DNA of 8,565 bases from CAYMCJ01 sp964388985. GTDB taxonomy: Bacteria > Patescibacteriota > Patescibacteriia > Patescibacteriales > CAYMCJ01. The stretch covers positions 1 through 8,565 of the forward strand of contig CAYMCJ010000045.1 in the NCBI GenBank assembly GCA_964388985.1, read 5' to 3'. Below the pieces are notes generated by a model. It was not told the DNA's origin. It saw only the letters and a list, made by a program, of their open reading frames with translations, and searched no databases. The translations under genes and the position numbers were made by a program. Of this stretch, positions 1 through 6,400 are shown piece after piece (the first letter of the stretch is position 1; each line of letters begins with the position of its first letter).

Positions 1-1
1 A

Positions 2-121
2 AAATCAGTTGAATACGGCAATTTAATTTCTCCCGTGATAGAAGCAATTAAAGAACAACAAAAGCAAATAGGTGTTTTGGAATTAAGAATAGAAAAATTA
101 GAAGAAATGTTAAATGATTAA
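2..121 (+). CDS. C-terminal end of a tail-fibre/S74 chaperone-like surface protein (partial)
   Basis: This is the last 39 codons of a gene that begins before the window; it is open from base 2 to the TAA at 119-121. The visible tail contains VEYGNLISPVIEAIKEQQKQI, followed by a leucine/isoleucine heptad pattern (VLELRIEKLEEML). A YGNL...EAIKEQQ segment leading into a C-terminal coiled coil is typical of intramolecular chaperone (peptidase S74, endosialidase-type) domains of tail-fibre-like proteins. In that family the domain trimerises the fibre and is often cleaved off. The catalytic part lies outside the window, so the family call rests on the tail alone. The stop overlaps the start of the next gene by 8 bases (114-121), which suggests translational coupling and a shared operon. 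An unrelated coiled-coil protein is the alternative. Confidence 0.6.
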   Translation, partial: KSVEYGNLISPVIEAIKEQQKQIGVLELRIEKLEEMLND

Positions 122-815
122 AAATAAAATAAAAAAGATTTTTTTAAGAAAAAGCAAATTTTATTGGCTTGTTTTTATTTTTGTTATTGCTTTTGCGGGA
201 ACCGCTTATGCTTTGAATATATGGAATACTGGATATAGAATAAATACAGAAACAAAAAATGTGTATGTCGGGGCAGGTCAAGATTGCCATAAAATAACCA
301 ATACTAGCGGTAATTCGTATTTTATACCGACAAAGACAACGGCAGAGTGGAATTCTTTTGCAAGTCACTTGCCGAGTGGCGCAAGTGTTGCAAGCTGTGG
401 TCCGCCTGCAACTTTTACTGAATGCCATATAACAGCCAGAACGAATACAAATTATCTCTACAGTCTAAGCTTAGGCCAAATGGATAATTTTTGTAAATCT
501 AGCCTGGGGGATGATTATTGGTTTAGAGATACACGTCCGGGTCCTTCTCTGGTATCTATGGTGGATGATGGTAATGGCAACCTTGTATGCGGCGGGGTTC
601 TTGTTGAAGAGGGATGCGCACAGGCGGAGCTCATGTCGGGAGGTTTTTACAGAACTTATTATTTTGTCGTTGTGATGAACGAGATTTTTAATCCACCAGA
701 TCCGTCCCAATTATATATGGCATATGGAAAAGCTGTAAGCTGCCATGGAACACCCGAATATAGCATACCTACTCCGTATTGTAATTATTCAATGGGAGCA
801 CTTTGTTGTAGATGA
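114..815 (+). CDS. Membrane-anchored Cys-rich surface protein, function unknown
   Basis: A 233-residue protein. It has a basic N-terminus (residues 1-15) and one hydrophobic helix at about 16-33 ending AYA, so it is either anchored or cleaved there. A module at about 36-95 follows, with WNTGYRIN, DCH (57-59), YFIPTKTTAEWNSF and Cys95. The same module occurs in the protein encoded at 926-2398, including the spacing of the two cysteines (58/95 here, 62/100 there), which suggests a disulfide. The rest (about 96-233) has eight more cysteines and ends in CC-Arg; I do not recognise the fold. Ten cysteines behind a membrane helix point to an extracytoplasmic, disulfide-stabilised domain. ATG at 114 overlaps the upstream stop and has no clear Shine-Dalgarno, so translation is probably coupled. 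Adhesin or pseudopilin-like display are possible roles but are inference. Confidence 0.75.
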   Translation: MIKNKIKKIFLRKSKFYWLVFIFVIAFAGTAYALNIWNTGYRINTETKNVYVGAGQDCHKITNTSGNSYFIPTKTTAEWNSFASHLPSGASVASCGPPATFTECHITARTNTNYLYSLSLGQMDNFCKSSLGDDYWFRDTRPGPSLVSMVDDGNGNLVCGGVLVEEGCAQAELMSGGFYRTYYFVVVMNEIFNPPDPSQLYMAYGKAVSCHGTPEYSIPTPYCNYSMGALCCR

Positions 816-839
816 TTATTTAATAAATATTTTGATTAA

Positions 840-923
840 CAAAATCGTATTGAAAATTTAGAAAATGAATTGCAGAGACAACAAAATGAAATTAATTATT
901 TAAAAGATAAAAGAAATAATTAA
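840..923 (+). pseudogene. Orphan coiled-coil coding remnant
   Basis: This is a 27-codon open stretch ending at TAA 921-923, with no ATG and no plausible start. It is preceded in frame by TAA (837-839) and, further up, by the TGA that ends the gene at 114-815; it lies in that gene's frame. The encoded peptide (including ENLENELQRQQNEINYLK) places I, L, L, Q, I, L at alternating spacings of 3 and 4, a clean coiled-coil heptad. It resembles in style the coiled-coil tail encoded at 2-121. It is best read as the surviving 3' end of a deleted or decayed surface-protein gene, or as a lost C-terminus of the preceding gene. The rest of the intergenic stretch 816-925 shows no terminator. Confidence 0.5.
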
Positions 924-925
924 AT

Positions 926-2398
926 ATGGTTTTTAAAATAAAAAAATATAAATGGATTGTTTTAATTGTTTTTTTATTGTTTTTTATTTTTGTTGGTGTC
1001 GTATATTCTTCCATAGATTATTGGAGCGATGGTTATAGAGTAAACCATTTATCTCAAAAGGAAGTTTATCATGGTAATGCAAACGGGACCGCCAAAGAAG
1101 CTTATGATTGCCATATTGTAACAAATAATAATTCTTCAAATGATTATTTTGTGCCAACAAAAACAACTACCGAATGGAATGCCTTTACGTCTTCGTTGCC
1201 AGCAAATGTAGCGGTTGAGGGTTGTCCGATATTTGGCTCAGAATATGTCTTCTATTCAACCGGTTCGACTCCTGAAATATATTCCGCCGCTTTAGATTCT
1301 ACGCATTTTGTGCTTGTTTTTAGAGATTGTAATAATAATAATTTCGGTACAGCTATGATTGGCACAACTAATGGTTCTGCTATCTCTTTCAGTCCAAAAT
1401 TTGTTTTTAATTCAGGTGTTTCAAGTCTTTTAGATATAGTGATATTAAATTCAAATAGTTTTGTGGTTTCTTTTATGGATAGTAGTGCTAATTACAGTCA
1501 TAAAGCTGTGGTGGGTACAGTTAGTGGCTCTAATATTTCTTTTGGTTCATCATATATGTTTAGAGCAAATGGCAGTTATCAAGATAAACCCTCTATATCT
1601 AAGTTGGATACTTCACATTTTGTTGTTACTTATCCTAAAGATAGTGGTAAAATTGGCATAGCACGAGTCGGAACTGTTAGTGGTTATATAATATCTTATG
1701 GACCAGAATATATTTTTCATAATTATTCAACAGAATATCCCGATGTTGTTGCCTTAGATTCCAATCATTTTGTTGTGAGTTATAGGCATGTAAATAAAAA
1801 CATTGTTGGCTCGGATGGTTTTTACGAAGCCTATAGTGCTGCAAAAGTTGGGACAGTTAGTGGCTCCGCTATTTCTTTTGGCGCCGAATATGTTTTTTAT
1901 CCATTGCTTTCACAATATTTTAAAATAGAAAAATTAGATTCAACTCATTTTCTTATTATGTTTGAAAATACTTATACTAAATATTATTCTTTACGCCATA
2001 CTTCAGTAATAGTTGGTTCAACCAGCGGCTCAAATATTTTTTTTGGTCCTCTTTCTGTTATTTTAGAGAGAGGATCAAGTAGTTATAATAATGGTATTGC
2101 CATATTAGATTCCACACATTTTGTTGCTTCTTTTCCCTACGGGGTTGATAATCCTCCTAAAGGTATTGTAAAATTTGGTACAATTAACGGCTTAAATATA
2201 TCTTTTAGCAAAGAATTTGTGTTTAATTTATCAGGAACAGGAGCAACCGATTATCTTAATGTGACTAATTTAGAACCATCTCGTTTTGTAATCTCTTTTA
2301 TAGATTATCTTAACAGTGAATTTCCCCCATCTTATCCTTTTGTACTTTCAAGTAAATCTATTATTGGAAAAATTTATGAATATGTATCTTTGCCTTAA
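926..2398 (+). CDS. Membrane-anchored surface protein with seven-repeat beta-propeller
   Basis: A 490-residue protein. A short basic N-terminus leads into a strongly hydrophobic helix (about 10-29), then the same module as the protein at 114-815: YWSDGYRVN, DCH (61-63), YFVPTKTTTEWNAF and Cys100. From residue 106 to the C-terminus there are seven consecutive repeats of 51-61 residues, starting near 106, 158, 209, 261, 321, 376 and 430. Each follows the pattern (E)YVF...LDSTHFVVSF.D...VGTVSGS.ISFG. Seven repeats of this size with alternating hydrophobic strands fit a seven-bladed beta-propeller filling the whole C-terminal part. Blade 7 ends in KIYEYVSLP and leaves no further domain. Binding of a ligand or partner outside the cell is likely; sugar or protein cannot be chosen from sequence. 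There is no Shine-Dalgarno before ATG 926, and the gene is probably transcribed with its neighbours. Confidence 0.75.
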   Translation: MVFKIKKYKWIVLIVFLLFFIFVGVVYSSIDYWSDGYRVNHLSQKEVYHGNANGTAKEAYDCHIVTNNNSSNDYFVPTKTTTEWNAFTSSLPANVAVEGCPIFGSEYVFYSTGSTPEIYSAALDSTHFVLVFRDCNNNNFGTAMIGTTNGSAISFSPKFVFNSGVSSLLDIVILNSNSFVVSFMDSSANYSHKAVVGTVSGSNISFGSSYMFRANGSYQDKPSISKLDTSHFVVTYPKDSGKIGIARVGTVSGYIISYGPEYIFHNYSTEYPDVVALDSNHFVVSYRHVNKNIVGSDGFYEAYSAAKVGTVSGSAISFGAEYVFYPLLSQYFKIEKLDSTHFLIMFENTYTKYYSLRHTSVIVGSTSGSNIFFGPLSVILERGSSSYNNGIAILDSTHFVASFPYGVDNPPKGIVKFGTINGLNISFSKEFVFNLSGTGATDYLNVTNLEPSRFVISFIDYLNSEFPPSYPFVLSSKSIIGKIYEYVSLP

Positions 2399-2400
2399 AA

Positions 2401-2406
2401 TATAAT
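2401..2406 (+). promoter_or_regulatory. Possible -10 element before the VirD4-like gene
   Basis: A perfect TATAAT lies 10 bases before ATG 2417. No good -35 is visible at 16-18 bases upstream. If used, the transcript would have an almost absent leader. The call is weak because the area is AT-rich, and the gene may instead be read from upstream. Confidence 0.3.
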
Positions 2407-2416
2407 CTTATTTTTT

Positions 2417-4945
2417 ATGGATTACGGTATTTCGCAACAAGATGTTATCTACGCGCCAGCAACCAACCTTAATATTAATATTGATACTTGGTTGGTTTAT
2501 TTGTTTTGGCTGGCTATTATAATTTTGATATTATTGATAGCTAAAAAAATTATTAAAATAACAGCCAGACGGAGTAAATATTTTAGCAATACTATTTTTT
2601 TAATACGTTTGCCGAAAGAAAAACCAGAAGATAAAGAAAAGGAAGATACTGTTCAAAAATTACACGAAGAAATAGCCAGAGGGGAAACTATTTTTGCCAG
2701 TCTCGGCGGGTTGCGTCCACAGACCGGAATTATTCCCTGGCTTTTTGGCAGGAATGACCATTATTCTTTTGAAATTGTCGCTCATGAGAAAAAGATTTGT
2801 TTTTATATTGCCGCGCCTCAAAGTATGAGCCGTTATATTGAGCAGCAGGTTCACGCCCATTACCCCGAGGCGGTGATAGAGGAAATGGAGGATTATAATA
2901 TTTTCAGTCCGCAGGGGAGTATTTTAGCCGGTTGGTTACGCACCAAAAGAAGCTTTTTTTTTCCGTTGAAGACATATAAAAAGCAGGAAACCGACCCCTT
3001 GAATTCAATTATCAATGTGATGTCAAAGTTGGAAGCGGACGAGGGCGTGGCTGTCCAATATATTGTAAGAAACGCCGGCAAAGGCTGGCATAAAAAGGCC
3101 GGTGAAATAGCCAGCCAAGCCTACCGAAAAAATTCGGTCAAAGAAGCTCTAAAAACATCTATAATTCAAAAAGGAATTTCTTTGCTGGGAGATTTAGCCA
3201 GGTCGGCCAAGCCGCCGACTCAAGAAGAAAAACAGAAACAGACTGAAAATATAAAAAAATTAACCGCTATGGAGGAAGAGATGCTTAAGGGGATAGAGGA
3301 AAAAAATTCAAAAGCGGGTCTGGATGTAAATTTGCGTATAGTGGTAAGCGCGAAAAATCAAGGCCAAGCGCAAACTTATTTAAATAATTTGGCCAGCGCT
3401 TTTTCGCAGTATAATCATTATGAATATGGAAACAGTTTTAGAGATAAAGTCAGCAGCAGCCGGCAGGCAAAATTGATCAATGATTTTATTTATAGGCGGT
3501 TTGATTCTGATATAAAATTTTTACTTAATACCGAAGAGTTGACCAGCTTATTTCATTTTCCATTAAAAACAGCTGAAACTCCCAATATTTTATGGTTGAC
3601 CGCTAAGCAGGCTCCGGCACCAATTAATATTCCTGAGGAGGGCATTATTTTGGGAGAAAATGTTTGTCGGGGAGTAGTTAAAGAAATAAAAATAAAAAGA
3701 GACGATCGCCGGCGTCATATATATATAATTGGAAAATCAGGCACCGGCAAATCAAAATTTATTGCCGGCATGGCTATTCAGGATATAATTAACGGCGAAG
3801 GTGTGTGTGTTATGGATCCGCATGGGGATTTAATTGAGGATATAATCAGTCGTATTCCGCCAGCCAGGGCAGACGATGTAATTTTGTTTGCGCCAGCCGA
3901 CATAGAGCGTCCCTTGGCCTTAAATTTGTTGGAATTTGACGAACGTTATCCGGAGCAAAAAGCCTTTGTGATTAATGAAATGATAAAGATATTTGATAAA
4001 TTATATGATTTAAAGCAGACCGGCGGTCCTATTTTTGAGCAGTATATGCGCAACGCCATGCTTTTAGTAATGAGCGACCCGGCTTCCGGCTCAACCTTGA
4101 TGGAAATTCCAAAGGTTTTGGCTGATGTTGATTTCAGGAAAATGAAATTAAAAAAATGCCAGGATTCCACCGTGGTTGATTTTTGGCAAAAAGAAGCGGA
4201 AAAAGCCGGCGGGGACGCGGCCCTGGCCAATGTTGTACCTTATATTACCTCTAAGCTCACTTCATTTATTTCCAACGATATGATGCGGCCGATAATCGGC
4301 CAGCAGAAAAGCTCATTTAATTTGCGGGACATAATGGATAAGAGAAAAATATTATTGGTTAATTTAGCCAAGGGCCGGATAGGGGAAATAAATGCCCATT
4401 TATTAGGAATGATTTTGGTCGGCAAGATATTGATGTCGGCGCTTTCCCGGGCTGATATACCGGGTCAGGACCGTAAGGATTTTTATTTATATATTGATGA
4501 ATTTCAGAATTTTACCACTGATTCCATTTGTTCAATTTTATCGGAAGCGAGAAAATATAATTTAAATTTAATTATTGCCCATCAGTATTTAGGGCAGTTG
4601 GTTAAAAATCAGGACACTTCAATTAAGGAAGCTGTTTTCGGCAATGCGGGGACCTGGGTTTTATTTAAGGTTGGCTCTGAAGACGCGGAAGTAATGGAGA
4701 AAGAATTTAAACCGGTTTTTAACCAGTATGATTTAATTAATATTGAAAAGTTTGTTTCTTATGTTAAACTCTTGATTGATAATACCGCTTGCCGGCCGTT
4801 TTCAATGAATAATCTTTGGCCCCTGCCGGGAGTGGCCAATAGCGAATTAGCGAATAAAATTAAGTCTTTAAGCCGGTTAAAATACGGTCAGGACAGAAAT
4901 ATTATAGAGGCTGAGATTTCCAGGCGGAGCAGTCTAAATTTATAA
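2417..4945 (+). CDS. VirD4/TraG-like type IV secretion coupling ATPase
   Basis: An 842-residue membrane-anchored P-loop ATPase. It has one N-terminal membrane helix (about 25-42) and a cytoplasmic region (about 80-240) that I associate with CPR conjugation-type ATPases. A charged, probably helical linker follows (about 265-305), then the motor domain. Walker A is GKSGTGKS (439-446), followed by CVMDPHGDL. Walker B is LYIDEFQNF, with the acidic pair D694-E695. SEARKYNL and the AHQY motif (721-724) follow, as in TraG/TraD/VirD4 proteins with a TraM-recognition domain. Such proteins couple DNA or protein substrates to a type IV secretion channel. No relaxase, VirB4 or channel gene is visible here, so it may serve a chromosomal export or uptake machine instead. 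ATG 2417 follows the preceding gene by 18 bases without a Shine-Dalgarno. It is convergent with the small gene at 4980-5150. Confidence 0.85.
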   Translation: MDYGISQQDVIYAPATNLNINIDTWLVYLFWLAIIILILLIAKKIIKITARRSKYFSNTIFLIRLPKEKPEDKEKEDTVQKLHEEIARGETIFASLGGLRPQTGIIPWLFGRNDHYSFEIVAHEKKICFYIAAPQSMSRYIEQQVHAHYPEAVIEEMEDYNIFSPQGSILAGWLRTKRSFFFPLKTYKKQETDPLNSIINVMSKLEADEGVAVQYIVRNAGKGWHKKAGEIASQAYRKNSVKEALKTSIIQKGISLLGDLARSAKPPTQEEKQKQTENIKKLTAMEEEMLKGIEEKNSKAGLDVNLRIVVSAKNQGQAQTYLNNLASAFSQYNHYEYGNSFRDKVSSSRQAKLINDFIYRRFDSDIKFLLNTEELTSLFHFPLKTAETPNILWLTAKQAPAPINIPEEGIILGENVCRGVVKEIKIKRDDRRRHIYIIGKSGTGKSKFIAGMAIQDIINGEGVCVMDPHGDLIEDIISRIPPARADDVILFAPADIERPLALNLLEFDERYPEQKAFVINEMIKIFDKLYDLKQTGGPIFEQYMRNAMLLVMSDPASGSTLMEIPKVLADVDFRKMKLKKCQDSTVVDFWQKEAEKAGGDAALANVVPYITSKLTSFISNDMMRPIIGQQKSSFNLRDIMDKRKILLVNLAKGRIGEINAHLLGMILVGKILMSALSRADIPGQDRKDFYLYIDEFQNFTTDSICSILSEARKYNLNLIIAHQYLGQLVKNQDTSIKEAVFGNAGTWVLFKVGSEDAEVMEKEFKPVFNQYDLINIEKFVSYVKLLIDNTACRPFSMNNLWPLPGVANSELANKIKSLSRLKYGQDRNIIEAEISRRSSLNL

Positions 4946-4982
4946 ATAAAAAAAGCCGAGATTAGGGCCTCGGCTAAAGTTA
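4946..4982 (-). terminator. Rho-independent terminator of the small minus-strand gene
   Basis: A perfect 7-bp stem (AGCCGAG at 4954-4960 with CTCGGCT at 4969-4975) encloses an 8-base loop. Read on the minus strand it is followed at once by seven T (4947-4953 region). The plus-strand side lacks a T-run, so it chiefly ends the minus-strand transcript, whose stop codon is only a few bases away. Confidence 0.85.
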
Positions 4983-5150
4983 AAAAAATTGCCAAATAAC
5001 TGGAAGAACGACAAAAGTGGCAAGAGCAAGCAATATTAGCCTAGACTGTTGTTTGAAGTCGTTATTTCTAAATAAACCAGAAAATATTTCAAATTCTTCT
5101 TCCGGCGACCATTTAGGGTCTAATTTTAAATGAAGACAATTTTTGAACAT
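4980..5150 (-). CDS. Small tail-anchored membrane protein, 56 residues, function unknown
   Basis: On the minus strand, ATG (5150-5148) opens 56 codons ending at TAA (4982-4980). The peptide begins MFKNCLHLKLDPKWSPEEE, continues with an acidic/aromatic stretch (FEIFSGLFRNNDF), and ends in one hydrophobic helix (about residues 37-56, LILLALATFVVLPVIWQFF). It looks like a tail-anchored or single-pass membrane protein with its N-terminal half in the cytoplasm. The gene is well supported despite its size: GGAGG lies 6 bases before the ATG (5157-5161), a near-consensus promoter is at 5185-5213, and an intrinsic terminator follows. It faces away from the acidic-protein gene (5365) and converges on the VirD4-like gene. 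I recognise no family. Codon use does not look random, but no comparison was possible. Confidence 0.75.
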   Translation of the reverse strand: MFKNCLHLKLDPKWSPEEEFEIFSGLFRNNDFKQQSRLILLALATFVVLPVIWQFF

Positions 5151-5184
5151 TTTTCCCCTCCCACTTTTATTTATTGTTATTCTA

Positions 5185-5213
5185 ATTGTATATTTAAATA
5201 CAAGAGTTGTAAA
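5185..5213 (-). promoter_or_regulatory. Sigma-70-type promoter for the small minus-strand gene
   Basis: On the minus strand TTTACA (5213-5208) and TACAAT (5190-5185) are separated by exactly 17 bases. Each box matches the consensus at five of six positions. The leader to the ATG at 5150 would be about 28 bases and carries the GGAGG. Confidence 0.75.
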
Positions 5214-5242
5214 GAGTAAATTTTGTTAAATGAAAATAATAC

Positions 5243-5271
5243 TTTACAAAAGTTAAATGATTTTGTATTAT
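5243..5271 (+). promoter_or_regulatory. Sigma-70-type promoter for the leader RNA and acidic-protein gene
   Basis: TTTACA (5243-5248) and TATTAT (5266-5271) are separated by exactly 17 bases. This is the same -35 box and spacing as the divergent minus-strand promoter. Transcription should start near 5278, just ahead of the foldable leader at 5281-5348. Confidence 0.75.
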
Positions 5272-5280
5272 AAATATAGA

Positions 5281-5348
5281 AGATCGCGAGGCGATAACAC
5301 CCATTCGTATGCGCCCTATTTGTAGTAGGGCTCGCCGAAAGCGATAAC
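5281..5348 (+). promoter_or_regulatory. Structured 5' leader RNA, candidate riboswitch or protein-binding leader
   Basis: A GC-rich island in AT-rich DNA between a promoter and the start codon at 5365. Three nested perfect helices can form. Helix C pairs ATCGC 5283-5287 with GCGAT 5341-5345. Helix B pairs GGCGA 5290-5294 with TCGCC 5332-5336. Helix A pairs GCCCTA 5313-5318 with TAGGGC 5326-5331 and has a 7-base loop. The B/C junction is GA opposite GAAA, and 18 bases (5295-5312) are inserted on the 5' side between B and A. The octamer GCGATAAC occurs twice (5291-5298, 5341-5348), so ATCGC can instead form a local hairpin with GCGAT 5291-5295, which destroys B and C. I could not match it to a known riboswitch class. 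The ligand is unknown. Confidence 0.55.
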
Positions 5349-5364
5349 GTTAAAATAAAAATAT

Positions 5365-6245
5365 ATGAACGACAAAAATAAAAATACAGACGAATATGAA
5401 GATGAATTAACGGATGAAGAAGCTGATAGCCCGGATATTGACGGCGATTTGCCGACTGCGTTAGCTGATTNNNNNNNNNNNNNNNNNNNNNNNNNNNNNN
5501 NNNNNNNNNNNNNNNNNNNNNNNNNNNNNNNNNNNNNNNNNNNNNNNNNNNNNNNNNNNNNNNNNNNNNNGAAGAAGCTGATAGCCCGGATATTGACGGC
5601 GATTTGCCGACTGCGTTAGCTGATTCATTGGAAGACGAGGGACAATTAGATTTTGGTTTAGACGATGATAACCAAGATGAAATTATAACTATCAGCAAGC
5701 CCAAAATGGCTTTGATAAAAAAATTATTGGAAAATATAAAGGAGAATAATGATAGATTAATCCAAATGTTAGCCGTTTTTATTTCCGATGAAGAAGTGGA
5801 ACGTATTGGCATAGGCCAGATAAATGACGATGACATTGACGGGGGAGAGGAGGATATTTCCGGGAAGTCAGGTAAAATTATTGAGGGAGTTTTTGACGGC
5901 GAAAGTATGATTGGCCCGGACGGGAAACAGTATAGCGTGCCGGTTAATTACGCTTCAAAATCAAAATTAGTGGAAGGCGATATTTTAAAATTAACAATTA
6001 CGGATAATGGCACTTTTGTTTATAAGCAAATCGGGCCGATTGACAGAATCAGGGAAGTCGGCAAGCTGGAAAAAAACAGCGAAGGTAATTTTATTGTTAG
6101 GTCTGATAATAAAAAATGGCGGATTTTGGCTGCCAGCGTCACCTATTTTAAGGGCAGTGTCGGAGATGAAGCGGTAGTGTTAATCCCTAAAACCGGAGAA
6201 AGCAAATGGGCGGCGGTAGAGAATATTATTAGAGGTAAGGAATAA
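5365..6245 (+). CDS. Acidic conserved protein of unknown function, gene split by an assembly gap
   Basis: ATG 5365 opens a frame that runs into a 100-N gap at 5471-5570 and resumes out of register after it. Joining base 5470 directly to 5626, which removes the gap and one copy of a duplicated 55-bp flank, gives one uninterrupted frame of 241 residues ending at TAA 6243-6245. The joined protein has a very acidic, disordered N-terminus (1-58, rich in D/E) and a helix around 60-88 (KPKMALIKKLLENIKENNDR). A second acidic linker (about 100-114) follows, then a compact C-terminal domain (117-241) with GVFDGESMIGPDGKQY, NYASKSKLVEGD and GDEAVVLIPKTGESKW. From memory, this last domain is a conserved CPR protein of unknown role; it looks beta-rich. 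There is no membrane segment and no Shine-Dalgarno. The gene sits behind a structured leader and its own promoter. Confidence 0.75.
5416..5470 (+). repeat. 55-bp exact repeat, left copy at the gap edge
   Basis: These 55 bases are identical to 5571-5625 and end exactly where the N-run begins. The pattern is that of two contig ends overlapping by one k-mer that were scaffolded without merging. Confidence 0.95.
5471..5570. other. Scaffold gap of 100 N
   Basis: Exactly 100 N, the usual placeholder for a gap of unknown length. Both edges carry the same 55 bases, so the true gap is probably zero and no sequence is missing. Confidence 0.97.
5571..5625 (+). repeat. 55-bp exact repeat, right copy at the gap edge
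   Basis: Identical to 5416-5470 and begins exactly at the end of the N-run. The length 55 is a common de Bruijn k-mer size and is not a multiple of three, so a genuine tandem copy would break the reading frame. Confidence 0.95.
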
Positions 6246-6263
6246 TATCAAATTTATAATATA

Positions 6264-6305
6264 AGAAAACAGATAATAACTATTTATTGTCTGTTTTCTA
6301 TTATT
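6264..6305 (+). terminator. Terminator after the acidic-protein gene
   Basis: A perfect 10-bp stem (AGAAAACAGA 6264-6273 with TCTGTTTTCT 6290-6299) has further A:T pairing inside the loop. It is followed by ATTATTCTTGATTT, which is T-rich but not a clean U-tract. It lies 18 bases after the stop codon and just before the dnaX promoter. Confidence 0.6.
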
Positions 6306-6306
6306 C

Positions 6307-6334
6307 TTGATTTATTTGGATTTAGTGGTAGAAT
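6307..6334 (+). promoter_or_regulatory. Probable dnaX promoter with extended -10
   Basis: TTGATT (6307-6312), a 16-base spacer and TAGAAT (6329-6334). The TG at 6326-6327, one base before the box, makes an extended -10. Transcription would start near 6341, inside the left arm of the inverted repeat at 6337-6400. Confidence 0.55.
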
Positions 6335-6336
6335 AG

Positions 6337-6400
6337 AAGAATAAAAAGAAAAATAAGAATAAAAAAATCTCTTCTTGCTCTTATTTTTCTTTTTATTCTT
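6337..6400 (+). repeat. 22-bp perfect inverted repeat ahead of dnaX
   Basis: Arms 6337-6358 and 6379-6400 are exact reverse complements with a 20-base loop. The left arm is nearly all purine and the right arm nearly all pyrimidine, and 21 bases of each arm are mirror-symmetric (left centre G6348). A T-rich run (6401-6419) follows up to the dnaX ATG. It could be an A:U-stem terminator or attenuator for the promoter at 6307-6334, or a structure masking the start. Confidence 0.85.

Noticed and set aside
1241..2395. Periodic repeats of about 155-180 bases, checked as a possible CRISPR or DNA satellite
   Set aside because: The periodicity is in the protein (propeller repeats); the DNA units are diverged and there are no spacers.
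5281..5348. Small self-cleaving ribozyme (hammerhead-like, because of the GAAA junction)
   Set aside because: The CUGAUGA core and a three-way junction are missing, so only the general structured-leader call is kept.
5177..5836. Minus-strand open frame running through the N-gap
   Set aside because: It depends on the artefactual gap and duplicated flank and lies opposite the supported acidic-protein gene and its promoter.
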